A stretch of DNA of 54,149 nucleotides from an uncultured Eubacterium sp. (GTDB lineage: Bacteria > Bacillota > Clostridia > Peptostreptococcales > Anaerovoracaceae), in the NCBI GenBank assembly GCA_937900695.1, contig CALCFD010000019.1:1-54149 (forward strand). Reading direction: 5' to 3'. Positions 17,528 to 26,889 of this stretch are shown here, piece by piece. The translations under genes and the position numbers were made by a program. Under the pieces are notes generated by a model. The model saw only the letters and a list, made by a program, of their open reading frames with translations, was not told the DNA's origin and searched no databases. Position 1 is the stretch's first letter; each line of letters opens with the position of its first letter.

Positions 17528-19414
17528 TTAATTATTTGATGCCGATATCTTTACCTTATTCCAAAGCTGAGAGATAATCTTTCGACTCTCATCATTGAAC
17601 TCAAATATTTCATCATTTTTGTTATCTATTCTTGGAACATATGCATTAATACCTTCAAAATCACCACCTGGCCCTTTAAGCTCATTTATAACCTCTTCAT
17701 TTGGAGATGTATATCCTACATAACTTGAATTATCCATAGCTCCTTCGTAACTAGATACAAAATCTATAAATTCATGAGCAAGTTCAGGATTTGGAGCATT
17801 TTTAGGAATAACCATAGCATCTGACCATAAATTTGTACCTGTCTGAGGCATATAATAACCCATATTTTTATTTTCTGCCATTACATAAGTTGCATCTCCC
17901 GAATACATAATCCCTAAAGCTTTTCTACTTTGAGCCATATTATCTATTATTTCATCTGTTACAATTTCAGGTTTAGTAACTTTAACACATTGTAAAAGCC
18001 AATTATATGCTTTATTTAGCTCATTTTCATAATCAGTATTCATAGAATATCCAAGAGCTTTAAGCGCCATCATAAATGAATCTCTCTCTGAATCATATAA
18101 ATAAGTTTCCCCTTTGTATTTAGGATTTTTAAAAACATTAAACCCTTCTTTTTCAAGATCCTTAATATCAACTTTACGCTTATCATAAACTATACCTACT
18201 GTTCCCCAAAAATACGGTACAGAGTACTTATTACCAGGATCATATTCTAAATTTTTAACTCCATCACTTAATTTATCAAAACACTCTAATTTACTATGAT
18301 CTAACTTTTGTAATCTTCCCTCTTTTATTAAGCGCTGAATCATATAATCACTTGGAACTATAACATCAAAGCTTTCACCATTGGCAAGCTTAATATACAT
18401 CTGCTCGTTGCTATCAAAGTTATCCTGTACAACCTTAGCACCAGTCATTTTTTCAAATTCGCTTATTATATTTTCACCTGTGTATTCTCCCCAGTTATAT
18501 ACATGAAGAGTCTCTCCCTCATACTTACCTGGAGCGTTCATCATATTTTTTAATCCAAATCCACCACTTATAATAGCAACTATCAATACCACTAAAACAA
18601 CTTTTTTCCAAGGACTTGAAACCTTTTCATCATTTCCAAATTTCTTACGCAATACCGGTACAACATTGACTAAAATTAGTGCAATAGTTATAAGAACTAC
18701 TACTAAAGTTGAAATAGCATTAATACTTGGGTTAATTCGTTTACTCATAGTATAAACCATAATACTTAAGTTTTTAACGCCTCTTCCAGTAGCAAAATAA
18801 GAAATTATAAAATCATCAAATGACATTGTAAAGGCTATTAAACCACCTGCAAATATTCCTGGCATTATCTGTGGCACAATTACCTTTATGAGTGCCTGCC
18901 AAGGTGTTGCACCAAGATCCATTGCTGCATCTGCAAGATTTGAGTCTAAAGATTTAATCTTAGGCATTACACTTAAAATTACATATGGTATACAAAATGC
19001 AATATGTGCAATAAGTAAAGTTGCAAATCCCTTTTCCACTTTAAATGTTATAAATAAAAGCATTAATCCAATTGCAGTAACAATTTCGGGATTCATAATA
19101 GGAAAATCGTTAATTTGTAAAACTAAATCTTTAATTATTTTGCGCGATTTGGATATACCAATAGCAGTTATAGTACCGATTACTGTTGAGACAATAGTTG
19201 CAATTACAGCTACTATAATAGTCGTATATAAAGATGACATCATATCATTACTTTGAAGCATCTTTTCATACCACTGCATACTAAAACCTGCAAAGTGAGT
19301 AAGAGATTTAGATTCATTAAATGAAAATACAATCATATATACAATTGGCAAGTAAAAAAACAGTATCATAAGCGCCATAAGAATCTTGCCTGATATTCTT
19401 CTATTTTTCTTCAT
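17528..19414 (-). CDS. potCD: spermidine/putrescine permease-binding protein fusion (PotC-PotD)
   Basis: A 628-residue fusion. Residues 1-260 are a PotC-type permease with six membrane segments and the EAA loop ADAAMDLGATPWQALIKVIV (161-180) that contacts the ATPase. A further membrane segment (about 271-289) anchors residues 300-628, a PotD-type substrate-binding domain starting LHVYNWGEYTGENIISEFEK. In a Gram-positive cell this tethers the polyamine receptor to its channel, outside the membrane. Such fusions are known in some Firmicutes. The ATG directly follows the potB stop (TAA-ATG), so translation is coupled. Confidence 0.94.
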   Translation of the reverse strand: MKKNRRISGKILMALMILFFYLPIVYMIVFSFNESKSLTHFAGFSMQWYEKMLQSNDMMSSLYTTIIVAVIATIVSTVIGTITAIGISKSRKIIKDLVLQINDFPIMNPEIVTAIGLMLLFITFKVEKGFATLLIAHIAFCIPYVILSVMPKIKSLDSNLADAAMDLGATPWQALIKVIVPQIMPGIFAGGLIAFTMSFDDFIISYFATGRGVKNLSIMVYTMSKRINPSINAISTLVVVLITIALILVNVVPVLRKKFGNDEKVSSPWKKVVLVVLIVAIISGGFGLKNMMNAPGKYEGETLHVYNWGEYTGENIISEFEKMTGAKVVQDNFDSNEQMYIKLANGESFDVIVPSDYMIQRLIKEGRLQKLDHSKLECFDKLSDGVKNLEYDPGNKYSVPYFWGTVGIVYDKRKVDIKDLEKEGFNVFKNPKYKGETYLYDSERDSFMMALKALGYSMNTDYENELNKAYNWLLQCVKVTKPEIVTDEIIDNMAQSRKALGIMYSGDATYVMAENKNMGYYMPQTGTNLWSDAMVIPKNAPNPELAHEFIDFVSSYEGAMDNSSYVGYTSPNEEVINELKGPGGDFEGINAYVPRIDNKNDEIFEFNDESRKIISQLWNKVKISASNN

Positions 19415-20260
19415 TTATTTCACCCTTGCCTTTCTCTTACCTTCATTTTTACGTTCAAGGGCTCTCACTGCATACATACTTATCATCATTATTACAGCCA
19501 TAATCATAGAAATGGCACTACCAAAAGACCATTCTCCTACAGTTATAAATTGAGTTTCAATAACATTTCCAATTAGGAAAAACTGTCCGCCACCTAACAA
19601 TTTAGGTATGAAAAATGAACTAACACATGGTAAAAATACCAAAGATATTCCACTCACTACTCCTGGCAATGAAAGTGGAAATATTACCCTCAGAAATGTT
19701 TGAAACTTATTAGCACCTAAGTCCGCTGAAGCTTCAATTAATGACTTATCCATTTTGCTTAAAGCAGTGTTTATTTGAAGTATCATAAATGGTATAAAGT
19801 TATATACCATCCCTAACATAACAGCTCCTTCAGTATAGAGTAACTGATGAGTCCCAAGACCTAAAAACTCTAAAATTCTTTGCGCAATACCACCGTCTGA
19901 TAAAATACCAATCCAAGCGTACGTACGCACTAACATGTTTATCCACATTGGGAGTGTAATCATCAAAACTAAAATATTTCTCATCTTATCACTGCTGTTA
20001 GCAATAAAATAAGCTACAGGATATCCTATTAAAATACAAACTATAGTAGTTTCAATAGCAATTTTAATAGAACGCCATAAAATCAATAAAAAGTCTGGGT
20101 CGGTAAAAAACTTTTTATAATTATCAAAAGTAAATGCCACATCTACTATGCCATTTCCATTTTCTGTAATGGAGTAAAAAGCTATAAGAAGCATAGGTAA
20201 TGCTAGCATAAGTACACACCATATAATATATGGAAATGCAAGTTGAGAAAACTTCTTCAT
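19415..20260 (-). CDS. potB: spermidine/putrescine ABC permease
   Basis: A 281-residue inner-membrane permease with six predicted segments. The EAA loop IEASADLGANKFQTFLRVIF lies near residues 175-195. NMLVRTYAWIGIL and MLGMVYNFIPFMILQI are typical of PotB. It pairs with the permease half of PotCD. Its ATG directly abuts the potA stop codon, and no separate ribosome site is evident. Confidence 0.94.
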   Translation of the reverse strand: MKKFSQLAFPYIIWCVLMLALPMLLIAFYSITENGNGIVDVAFTFDNYKKFFTDPDFLLILWRSIKIAIETTIVCILIGYPVAYFIANSSDKMRNILVLMITLPMWINMLVRTYAWIGILSDGGIAQRILEFLGLGTHQLLYTEGAVMLGMVYNFIPFMILQINTALSKMDKSLIEASADLGANKFQTFLRVIFPLSLPGVVSGISLVFLPCVSSFFIPKLLGGGQFFLIGNVIETQFITVGEWSFGSAISMIMAVIMMISMYAVRALERKNEGKRKARVK

Positions 20261-21838
20261 TTAAAATACCATCTTTCTCATTACATGAATATCTTCTGGG
20301 AAAAATGTCAAGCCGACCTCTTGACCTTCCTCAATATAATCTGTTGTATTTATTTTAAATTCTCTACCAGCTGTAGCAAATGTTACTTTATAAACTCCTA
20401 GTTTTATATCTTCTACTTCAAAATCATAATCCACATAAATGTCTATATCTTCATTTTCATCTGTAAGCTTCCAACCTTGAGCACTAGCCCAAGTTTTTAA
20501 ATCTGTATCCAAAGCAACAGATTCTGTGATTTCTTCTATAGTCTTATAGAAATTAAATGCACTTACTGCCTCATTTGCTTTTTCATTTTTAACATAAGGC
20601 TGATCTATAACATGAATTGTTCGTTCGATTGAAGTACCCGCAGAAGTTGAAAAAACTACAGGATACTGACCTATTTTTTCATCAAGATTATATTCTATCT
20701 TATGAATGGCTATATACTCATCTGTTTCTGGATTCCATGCCTGTGCATCTGCACGAGCTATAATTTCTTTTTCATCAAGATCAACCATGTCTTCTATATC
20801 TACATAAAAATCATTTGCAGAAATTTTTTCTTTTCCATCTTCACTAGTAACATCATGCTCTTTTATTATATGCATATTAACTGTAACACTAGTTCCAGGC
20901 ACTGTTTCAACAGTTACATCATAATAAACTCCTTTAAAGAAAACATCTTCAACTGTTCCTGTCATCTTACCTTTTTCAACAGAAACAATATCTATATCCT
21001 CAGGTCTTATTACTACATCTACAGGTTCATTTCTTCTAAAACCAAAATCTGTACATTCAAATTCAATATCATCAAATTTTACTTTATAGTCATCTAGCAT
21101 CGTTGCCTTTACAATATTACTTTCACCAATAAATGAAGCAACATATTTATTTTCAGGCTCATTGTAAATCTCCTGCGGTGTACCTACCTGATAAATTTCC
21201 CCTTTATTCATAACTACTATTTTATCTGACATAGTAAGAGCTTCTTCCTGATCATGAGTTACATAAATAAATGTAATCCCAACTTCTTGCTGTATTTTTT
21301 TTAGCTCATACTGCATTTCTTTTCTCAATTTTAAATCAAGAGCACCTAAAGGTTCATCAAGTAGTAACACCTTCGGCTCATTTACTAAGGCTCTTGCAAT
21401 GGCAACCCTCTGCTGCTGTCCACCTGACAAAAGAGTTACATTTTTATTTTCATAACCTTCAAGACCGATAAGCCTAAGCATCTTCATAACTTTCTGTTCG
21501 ATTACATCCTTAGTCATCTTTTTTATTTTAAGACCAAAAGCTATATTCTCTGCAACTGTCATATGTGGAAATAATGCATATTTCTGAAATACAGTATTTA
21601 ATTCTCTCTTATGTGGAGGCATCTTGCTAATATCCTCACCATCAAAAACAATTTCACCTTCATTTGCGTCTAAAAAACCGCCTAGAATTCTAAGTAGTGT
21701 AGTCTTGCCACATCCACTTGGTCCTAATAATGTAACAAATTCATTTTCATAAATATCTAGATTAATACCTTTTAAAACAACCTGTCCATCGAATTCTTTC
21801 ACTATATTTCTAAATTGTATCAACTTATTTTTTTCCAT
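20261..21838 (-). CDS. potA: spermidine/putrescine ABC ATPase with inserted repeat domain
   Basis: A 525-residue PotA, about 150 residues longer than usual. The ATPase is intact: Walker A GPSGCGKTT (39-47), signature LSGGQQQRVAIARAL (137-151), Walker B VLLLDEP (157-163), His-switch THD (194-196). The TOBE domain starts near residue 240, is interrupted at about 330 and resumes at about 503 (EEGQEVGLTFFPEDIHVM). Between lie two related units of about 75 residues (338-411 and 426-500), each with an [AS]xxFY start, an 'A-AQ-W' motif and a 'YxVxFxTAxG' strand. They resemble beta-sandwich repeats of secreted proteins. First gene of the operon; the insertion may serve as a regulatory or interaction module. 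Confidence 0.92.
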   Translation of the reverse strand: MEKNKLIQFRNIVKEFDGQVVLKGINLDIYENEFVTLLGPSGCGKTTLLRILGGFLDANEGEIVFDGEDISKMPPHKRELNTVFQKYALFPHMTVAENIAFGLKIKKMTKDVIEQKVMKMLRLIGLEGYENKNVTLLSGGQQQRVAIARALVNEPKVLLLDEPLGALDLKLRKEMQYELKKIQQEVGITFIYVTHDQEEALTMSDKIVVMNKGEIYQVGTPQEIYNEPENKYVASFIGESNIVKATMLDDYKVKFDDIEFECTDFGFRRNEPVDVVIRPEDIDIVSVEKGKMTGTVEDVFFKGVYYDVTVETVPGTSVTVNMHIIKEHDVTSEDGKEKISANDFYVDIEDMVDLDEKEIIARADAQAWNPETDEYIAIHKIEYNLDEKIGQYPVVFSTSAGTSIERTIHVIDQPYVKNEKANEAVSAFNFYKTIEEITESVALDTDLKTWASAQGWKLTDENEDIDIYVDYDFEVEDIKLGVYKVTFATAGREFKINTTDYIEEGQEVGLTFFPEDIHVMRKMVF

Positions 21839-21930
21839 CTATCTATTATCCCTTCAATAAACAAATTCCTATAAAATTACAGTTACTAATTATATAAAAC
21901 AAATCTTGAAAATTCAATAGTTCTTAATAA

Positions 21931-22019
21931 AAAAGCAAGGGTAATTATAATAGCTTATATGTAACCTCTTTACTATACAACCAGTAATGAGAATTTATAT
22001 CTAACCTTCCCTTGCTTTT
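21931..22019 (-). terminator. long-range stem-loop with T-run between the esterase gene and potA
   Basis: On the minus strand AAAAGCAAGGG and CCCTTGCTTTT (21931-21941 with 22009-22019) form an 11-bp stem around a 67-nt interior, followed by T5 and more T. The simplest reading is the terminator of the esterase gene. The unusually long interior and its place 92 bp upstream of potA also allow an attenuator or structured leader for the pot operon. Confidence 0.55.
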
Positions 22020-22038
22020 ATTAAAATATTATTTAGCT

Positions 22039-22992
22039 TTAAATAAAAATCATTTTTAAAAAATTATAAAGTCCATTTTGCCAAACTTTATTTTCATGTC
22101 CACCTTCTCTTTTATAGAAAACATGATTAATACCATTATTATTCATCCTATCATGAATAATATAAGATTCACCACCACAAACATAATCTTTATCGCCAAC
22201 ACAAAGCATAATCTTTTTAAAAGTATCGTTTTTATCTTTAATTATAAAGTCCTTTAAAGTAGCTTTTAATACACTAGAAGAATTACTGTCATCTATAACA
22301 TGAGAAGATGAAAAACCTCCAACATATCCAAATAACTCTTGATGTTTGAAAGCTATGGTAATAGCATTTCTACCACCCATAGAATTTCCAGCAATAGCTG
22401 TATTTTCTTTTCCTGTTTTAACCCTATAGTGTCTGTTTATATATGGCATCAAGTTTTTTATCAAGTCCTCTTCAGTTTTATCAAAAGCATTAGCTTGCTC
22501 ATTTAAACTCAAACCTTCTGTATCCTCTCTTTTATTAACCTGGCTATTTGGAAAAACAACTATCATCTCCGGTACATTTTCAAAATACATAAGATTTTGA
22601 ATAATAATGTCAGCATCCTTGTTTATCCAAGTGTTATGACTTCCACCAAGTCCATGAAGCAAGTATAAAACAGGATAATTCTTTTTCTTATCATAATTTA
22701 CTGGCAAAAGCACCTTCGCATGTCTTTTGGTTTTAGTTACTGAAGAATAATATTTTATCGTTTTAGCAGTTTCATACTTATAGCCATCTTGTATCTGCAT
22801 AAAATATGGATTATTATCCATATCTATAATAGATATACCATCTTTATTAGCTTTCCTATTATAATCCTCAATTTCATTTTTAATCTGTGGACTTATTTCT
22901 TTTACTTCATAATCATTGTCACCACAACTTACAAAGTTTATAACAAGAACAAAAGATATTGCAAATAATAATCCTTTTTTTAATATTTTCAT
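22039..22992 (-). CDS. esterase-family lipoprotein (alpha/beta hydrolase)
   Basis: A 317-residue secreted lipoprotein. Residues 1-23 are a signal peptide ending in the lipobox VSC, so Cys23 should be lipidated. The rest is a putative esterase domain of the feruloyl esterase/esterase D type: YPVLYLLHGLGG oxyanion strand, nucleophile elbow GNSMGG, acid in CVGDKDYVCGG and catalytic His in GGHENKVW. Such proteins act outside the cell on sugar-linked or small esters. Substrate unknown. It is close to the PAP2 gene (10 bp) and is likely co-transcribed with it. Confidence 0.86.
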   Translation of the reverse strand: MKILKKGLLFAISFVLVINFVSCGDNDYEVKEISPQIKNEIEDYNRKANKDGISIIDMDNNPYFMQIQDGYKYETAKTIKYYSSVTKTKRHAKVLLPVNYDKKKNYPVLYLLHGLGGSHNTWINKDADIIIQNLMYFENVPEMIVVFPNSQVNKREDTEGLSLNEQANAFDKTEEDLIKNLMPYINRHYRVKTGKENTAIAGNSMGGRNAITIAFKHQELFGYVGGFSSSHVIDDSNSSSVLKATLKDFIIKDKNDTFKKIMLCVGDKDYVCGGESYIIHDRMNNNGINHVFYKREGGHENKVWQNGLYNFLKMIFI

Positions 22993-23002
22993 TATATTTT
23001 AC

Positions 23003-23635
23003 CTACTTTACTACTCTTTTGCTTATCAAAGATAATACGATTCCTAATATTCCTCCAACAAGAACATCAATTATGCTATGTTGTTTTACAAACATAGTTG
23101 AAATACAAATAAGTATCATAAAAACTATTATTAACCATTTGCTTAATGCCTTATCCCTAAAATAGTCAGAATAATATACAACTACAGCTATCACCGTTGA
23201 TGTAAGCACATGAAGTGATGGACATGCATTTGTAGGATTATCTACATACCATACTAGATTTAATAATCCTGAAAAAATATTCTCATTTCTTGTGATTTGC
23301 TCCATCGATATTGCATTGGGAACTATTAAATATATCAAACTACATAAAACTGTACCTAAAAACAGTGCTATAAATAATCGCCAATAATTTTTGCGATCGT
23401 TTTTAGCAAAAAATATCAACGCACCTGCAAAAGCTAAAAACCACATTACATATGGAATAATAAAGTATTCGCAAACAGGTATTATATCATCAATGGATGT
23501 ATGAATATATATTACAGGTTCTCTAAAATTACTAATCAGAAAAAATATACCTGTATGTAAGACTAAGTACAATACTGCACACAAATATGCATTATTGTCA
23601 GCCCATCTATAAATCTTTTTTAATCTTTCTTTCAT
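23003..23635 (-). CDS. PAP2-superfamily membrane phosphatase
   Basis: A 210-residue protein with about six membrane segments. CPSLHVLTSTV (motif C2, His of PSLHV) and FVKQHSIIDVLVGG (motif C3) match the PAP2/Aur1-like lipid phosphatase family. The first basic motif KxxxxxxRP is not obvious, as in the Aur1/inositolphosphotransferase-like branch. A role in turnover of lipid phosphates is likely. Between the YitT gene and the esterase lipoprotein. Confidence 0.82.
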   Translation of the reverse strand: MKERLKKIYRWADNNAYLCAVLYLVLHTGIFFLISNFREPVIYIHTSIDDIIPVCEYFIIPYVMWFLAFAGALIFFAKNDRKNYWRLFIALFLGTVLCSLIYLIVPNAISMEQITRNENIFSGLLNLVWYVDNPTNACPSLHVLTSTVIAVVVYYSDYFRDKALSKWLIIVFMILICISTMFVKQHSIIDVLVGGILGIVLSLISKRVVK

Positions 23636-23663
23636 TTTTATTTCACTTTCATAATCTTACTAA

Positions 23664-24521
23664 TTAATGAGCCTTAAATCCTTCTCCTAGTACCTCATTT
23701 GATTCCATAATCACTACAAAGGCATTTGGATCAATTTCCTTTACTGCTGTTTTAATAATAAACATCTGCTTATTATTACATGCACACATTACAATCTTTT
23801 TTTCATCTTCTTTGTAACTACCTTCAGCCTTAATAAAAGTAGCTCCTCTACCTACAAGCTCATCTATTTTTTCAGCAACTTCTCTTGGATATTCGGTAAT
23901 TATCATTGTAAGCTTACCTGCATCTACACCATACATGACTTTATCCACAACTACAGATAACAAGTATGTTATAATCACTCCATAGATTAAACTATCTATA
24001 TCCCTTGTAACAACTACAACACCTATAAGAACTACTATAAAATCAATTATAAATGTTATTTTGCCAAGTGAAATATGTGGTTTCTTTGCCTTAATTGAAA
24101 GCATGATAAAGTCTACACCTCCAGTTGAAGAATTGCGCATATAAATAAATGCAAATCCCAATCCTGAAAGTACACCTGTACAAACTGCAGCAAGCAACTT
24201 ATCTCCTTCATATACAGGAAACAACGGTGCTACATAGTCCATAATTAGCGAAGTTATTATAATAGTTCTAATAGATCTTATAAAAAAATCTCTCCCTAAA
24301 ATTTTATAACAACCTATAGCAATAGGTATATTTAATATCATAGCTACTGTACCAATCGGAGTTTTAAAAAGATGCCAAAATATAAGAGCAATACCATTTA
24401 ATCCAACCATAGGAAAATCTGCAGTAGCTGCAAAATTATATGTACCTAAAGCAATTAAAATACCTCCTATTATGTCAACTGACACATCTATACCTATTCG
24501 TTTCCAATCTCTATTATTCAA
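23664..24521 (-). CDS. YitT family membrane protein (DUF161 + DUF2179)
   Basis: A 285-residue protein with five to six membrane segments (DUF161, residues about 10-200) and a C-terminal cytosolic DUF2179 domain (ITEYPREVAEKIDELVGRGATF onward). NSSTGGVDFIMLSI is characteristic. The start is TTG, with GGAGGG six bases upstream. Members of this family are of unknown function and occur in several copies in Firmicutes. Runs toward the PAP2 and esterase genes with short gaps. Confidence 0.87.
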   Translation of the reverse strand: MNNRDWKRIGIDVSVDIIGGILIALGTYNFAATADFPMVGLNGIALIFWHLFKTPIGTVAMILNIPIAIGCYKILGRDFFIRSIRTIIITSLIMDYVAPLFPVYEGDKLLAAVCTGVLSGLGFAFIYMRNSSTGGVDFIMLSIKAKKPHISLGKITFIIDFIVVLIGVVVVTRDIDSLIYGVIITYLLSVVVDKVMYGVDAGKLTMIITEYPREVAEKIDELVGRGATFIKAEGSYKEDEKKIVMCACNNKQMFIIKTAVKEIDPNAFVVIMESNEVLGEGFKAH

Positions 24522-24606
24522 TCAAATCCCTCCAATTCAACATATATAATTCTATTATAAATACCATAACAGTATACATTTAATCAACTTGTTTCACAAT
24601 ATACTG

Positions 24607-24651
24607 TTGACAAAAATATTCAACTTAGTTAAAATGAACATTGTTCATTTT
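24607..24651 (+). promoter_or_regulatory. promoter with TetR-type operator
   Basis: A consensus sigma-A promoter: -35 TTGACA (24607-24612), 17 nt, -10 TAAAAT (24630-24635). The -10 is overlapped by a near-perfect palindrome, AAAATGAAC (24631-24639) and GTTCATTTT (24643-24651) with a 3-nt centre. It drives the four-gene operon that includes a TetR repressor, so autoregulation is likely. Confidence 0.8.
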
Positions 24652-24711
24652 GGTTTTATAACTAATATGATTAAAACTTAGTATAAATGTGTAACAAGAA
24701 AGGAGATAATC

Positions 24712-25389
24712 ATGAGAGCAATTATGGAAACATCTTTTGATATCGTTTATTTGATATCAGTAATCACAATCGGTATTATCATGATTAAAAAAGGCAGTAA
24801 ATATGATAAACAGCTTAAGCTTTTTGGCATTATGGCTGTAGTACTAGGTCTAGGTGATTCATTTCATCTAATCCCAAGAGCTATAGCTTTATGTACTGTA
24901 GGACTTGAAGCATACGCTGTACCCCTTGGAGTTGGTAAACTAATTACTTCTATTACAATGACCATATTTTATATTATTTTATATTATGTGTGGAGATATC
25001 GTTATAATATCCAAGGCAATAAAACTCTTACAATTTCAATATATGTATTATCTTTAACACGTATACTTTTATGTTTATTGCCACAAAATCAGTGGACTAG
25101 CTTAAATGCCCCAATATCATGGGCTATTTACAGAAATATACCATTTGCAATACTAGGTATAATAATTATAGTAATCTTTTTCAAAAGCGCAAAAGAAACA
25201 AAAGATAAATCATATCGTTTCATGTGGTTAACAATAGTATTAAGCTTTGGATTTTATATTCCTGTCGTTTTATGGGCAGAAAAAATCCCTGCTATAGGGC
25301 TTCTTATGATTCCTAAAACTTGTGCTTATGTATGGACAGTATTAATCGGATATTTTGATATGCGAAAAAGACAAAAAGAAAACATATAG
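24712..25389 (+). CDS. conserved seven-segment membrane protein, function unknown
   Basis: A 225-residue protein with about seven hydrophobic segments and short loops. Landmarks are GLGDSFHLIPRA (about residues 43-54), with a buried Asp, His and Arg that may matter for function, and a basic tail. AAAGGAG lies eight bases before the ATG. First gene of an operon with a TetR regulator and two more membrane proteins, all behind one palindromic promoter. I do not recognise a characterised family. Confidence 0.8.
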   Translation: MRAIMETSFDIVYLISVITIGIIMIKKGSKYDKQLKLFGIMAVVLGLGDSFHLIPRAIALCTVGLEAYAVPLGVGKLITSITMTIFYIILYYVWRYRYNIQGNKTLTISIYVLSLTRILLCLLPQNQWTSLNAPISWAIYRNIPFAILGIIIIVIFFKSAKETKDKSYRFMWLTIVLSFGFYIPVVLWAEKIPAIGLLMIPKTCAYVWTVLIGYFDMRKRQKENI

Positions 25390-25401
25390 GAGAATCATTA
25401 A

Positions 25402-25962
25402 ATGAATAAAGCTGTTACAACTAAAGAAGAAATTTTAGAAGTTTGCAAACAAATAGTTGCAAGTGAAGGCATATCCTCAATAAACATGCGTACAGTAGCA
25501 ACTAAATGCCAGATCGCATTGGGATCTTTATATAACTATTTTCCATCTAAAGCTATCCTTATAGCTTCTACAGTTGAGGCTGTATGGACTGAGATTTTTC
25601 ACATGGATAGCAAAGAACTTCACTTTGATAACATCTGCGATTATCTCGATTGGTTATTTAAAAGTCTTAACCAAAGTAAGGATCAATATCCTGGATTTTT
25701 TTCAATGCACGCCATAGGATTTGCTTCAAATGAAAAATCTCAGGGCAGAAAAGTTATGAATAATTATTTTGACTCAATTAAACATGAACTTTTAAAACTC
25801 CTAAATAACGATAAACATATAAAATCAGATTTATTTAAAAAAGACCTTACTTATGAGATTTTTGCAGATTATATTTTTACTTTAGTTTTATCAATTATGG
25901 TTAATCCATATTCATCTGGAACACCACTAATACAGATGATAAATAGCTTTTTATATGAATAA
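25402..25962 (+). CDS. TetR/AcrR family transcriptional regulator
   Basis: A 186-residue protein. The N-terminal helix-turn-helix (residues about 10-50, with NMRTVATKCQIALGSLYNYF) is of TetR type; the C-terminal helices would form the ligand pocket and dimer interface. AGGAGAAT precedes the ATG. It sits second in the membrane-protein operon whose promoter holds a 21-bp palindrome, so it very likely represses its own operon. The inducer is unknown. Confidence 0.9.
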   Translation: MNKAVTTKEEILEVCKQIVASEGISSINMRTVATKCQIALGSLYNYFPSKAILIASTVEAVWTEIFHMDSKELHFDNICDYLDWLFKSLNQSKDQYPGFFSMHAIGFASNEKSQGRKVMNNYFDSIKHELLKLLNNDKHIKSDLFKKDLTYEIFADYIFTLVLSIMVNPYSSGTPLIQMINSFLYE

Positions 25963-25979
25963 ATATTGGAGATGTAATC

Positions 25980-26408
25980 ATGAAAGTAAAAAAACATAAT
26001 CTACTTGTAATAGCAAGTATAGTTTGGTTATTTGCAGGATTTAATATTCTTAGAATAGGCATACAAACTTATGTAAATTACCTTAGCCTATTTAACTTTG
26101 CAATTTCTGTATTAATATTTTTAATATTTTGGTCTATGGTATTTTACAAACTTACTGTAAAACATACTGATAGAATAAATAACTATGAAAACGAAAAACA
26201 ATTTTTTCTAAACTTCTTTGATTTAAAGTCATTTATTATCATGGCATTTATGATAACATTTGGTATTACTATAAGAACATTTAATCTTTTACCAGGTAAA
26301 TTCATTGCTATATTTTATACTGGTCTTGGTTCTGCACTATTTATGGCTGGAATACTATTTGGTAGAAATTATCTAATAAAAAGAAAAGAATTAACTAAGG
26401 AGGGTTAA
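25980..26408 (+). CDS. small membrane protein, function unknown
   Basis: A 142-residue protein with four predicted membrane segments arranged as two pairs around a charged loop (HTDRINNYENEKQFF, about residues 57-71). GGAGAT precedes the ATG. Third gene of the TetR-controlled operon, 17 bp after the regulator. No known domain recognised. Confidence 0.78.
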   Translation: MKVKKHNLLVIASIVWLFAGFNILRIGIQTYVNYLSLFNFAISVLIFLIFWSMVFYKLTVKHTDRINNYENEKQFFLNFFDLKSFIIMAFMITFGITIRTFNLLPGKFIAIFYTGLGSALFMAGILFGRNYLIKRKELTKEG

Positions 26409-26411
26409 AAA

Positions 26412-26828
26412 ATGAGAAAACTATTAAACACTTCTATGGTATATTTTATTTTAGCCATGGTAGGCGGTGTATTTTTTAGAGAATTTACTAAATTTAATAA
26501 TTACACCGACCCCACAACATTAGGACTTTTACATGTTCACATGCTTGTCTTAGGCACTTTACTCTTTATTATAATAGCTTTAATTTACAAACAAACAGAC
26601 TTAAAAGATGATAAACTATTTAACAAATTTTATATCTTATACAACATTTCACTACCACTTATGATAATTATGATGACAATAAGGGGTATCGTTCAAGTAA
26701 GAGCCATCTCTTTAACAAGTGGTGTGAATGGTATGATTTCAGGTATTGCTGGATTATCTCATATAGGAATGTTAATCTCACTAGCAATACTTCTAATCGC
26801 TATAAGAAGAAATCTACTAAAAAATTAA
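26412..26828 (+). CDS. DUF2871-like membrane protein
   Basis: A 138-residue protein with four membrane segments. The sequence TLGLLHVHMLVLGTLLF with its His-x-His in the second segment, and LSHIGM in the fourth, matches my memory of DUF2871 proteins; the conserved histidines could bind a metal or heme. Function unknown. AAGGAGGG precedes the ATG, 3 bp after the previous stop. Last gene of the operon, followed by a terminator. Confidence 0.75.
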   Translation: MRKLLNTSMVYFILAMVGGVFFREFTKFNNYTDPTTLGLLHVHMLVLGTLLFIIIALIYKQTDLKDDKLFNKFYILYNISLPLMIIMMTIRGIVQVRAISLTSGVNGMISGIAGLSHIGMLISLAILLIAIRRNLLKN

Positions 26829-26845
26829 TATACCTTACCTATGCT

Positions 26846-26889
26846 AGAGAAGCTATCTAATAAATAGATGGTTTCTCTGGTTTTATTTT
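26846..26889 (+). terminator. intrinsic terminator of the TetR operon
   Basis: A 13-bp stem with two G-U pairs (26846-26858 with about 26866-26878) followed by GGTTTTATTTT. Confidence 0.75.

Noticed and set aside
20702..21097. 131-codon plus-strand frame inside potA
   Set aside because: It is antisense to the repeat insertion of a well-supported gene, rich in Ile/Phe/Asn from AT-rich DNA, without a ribosome site.
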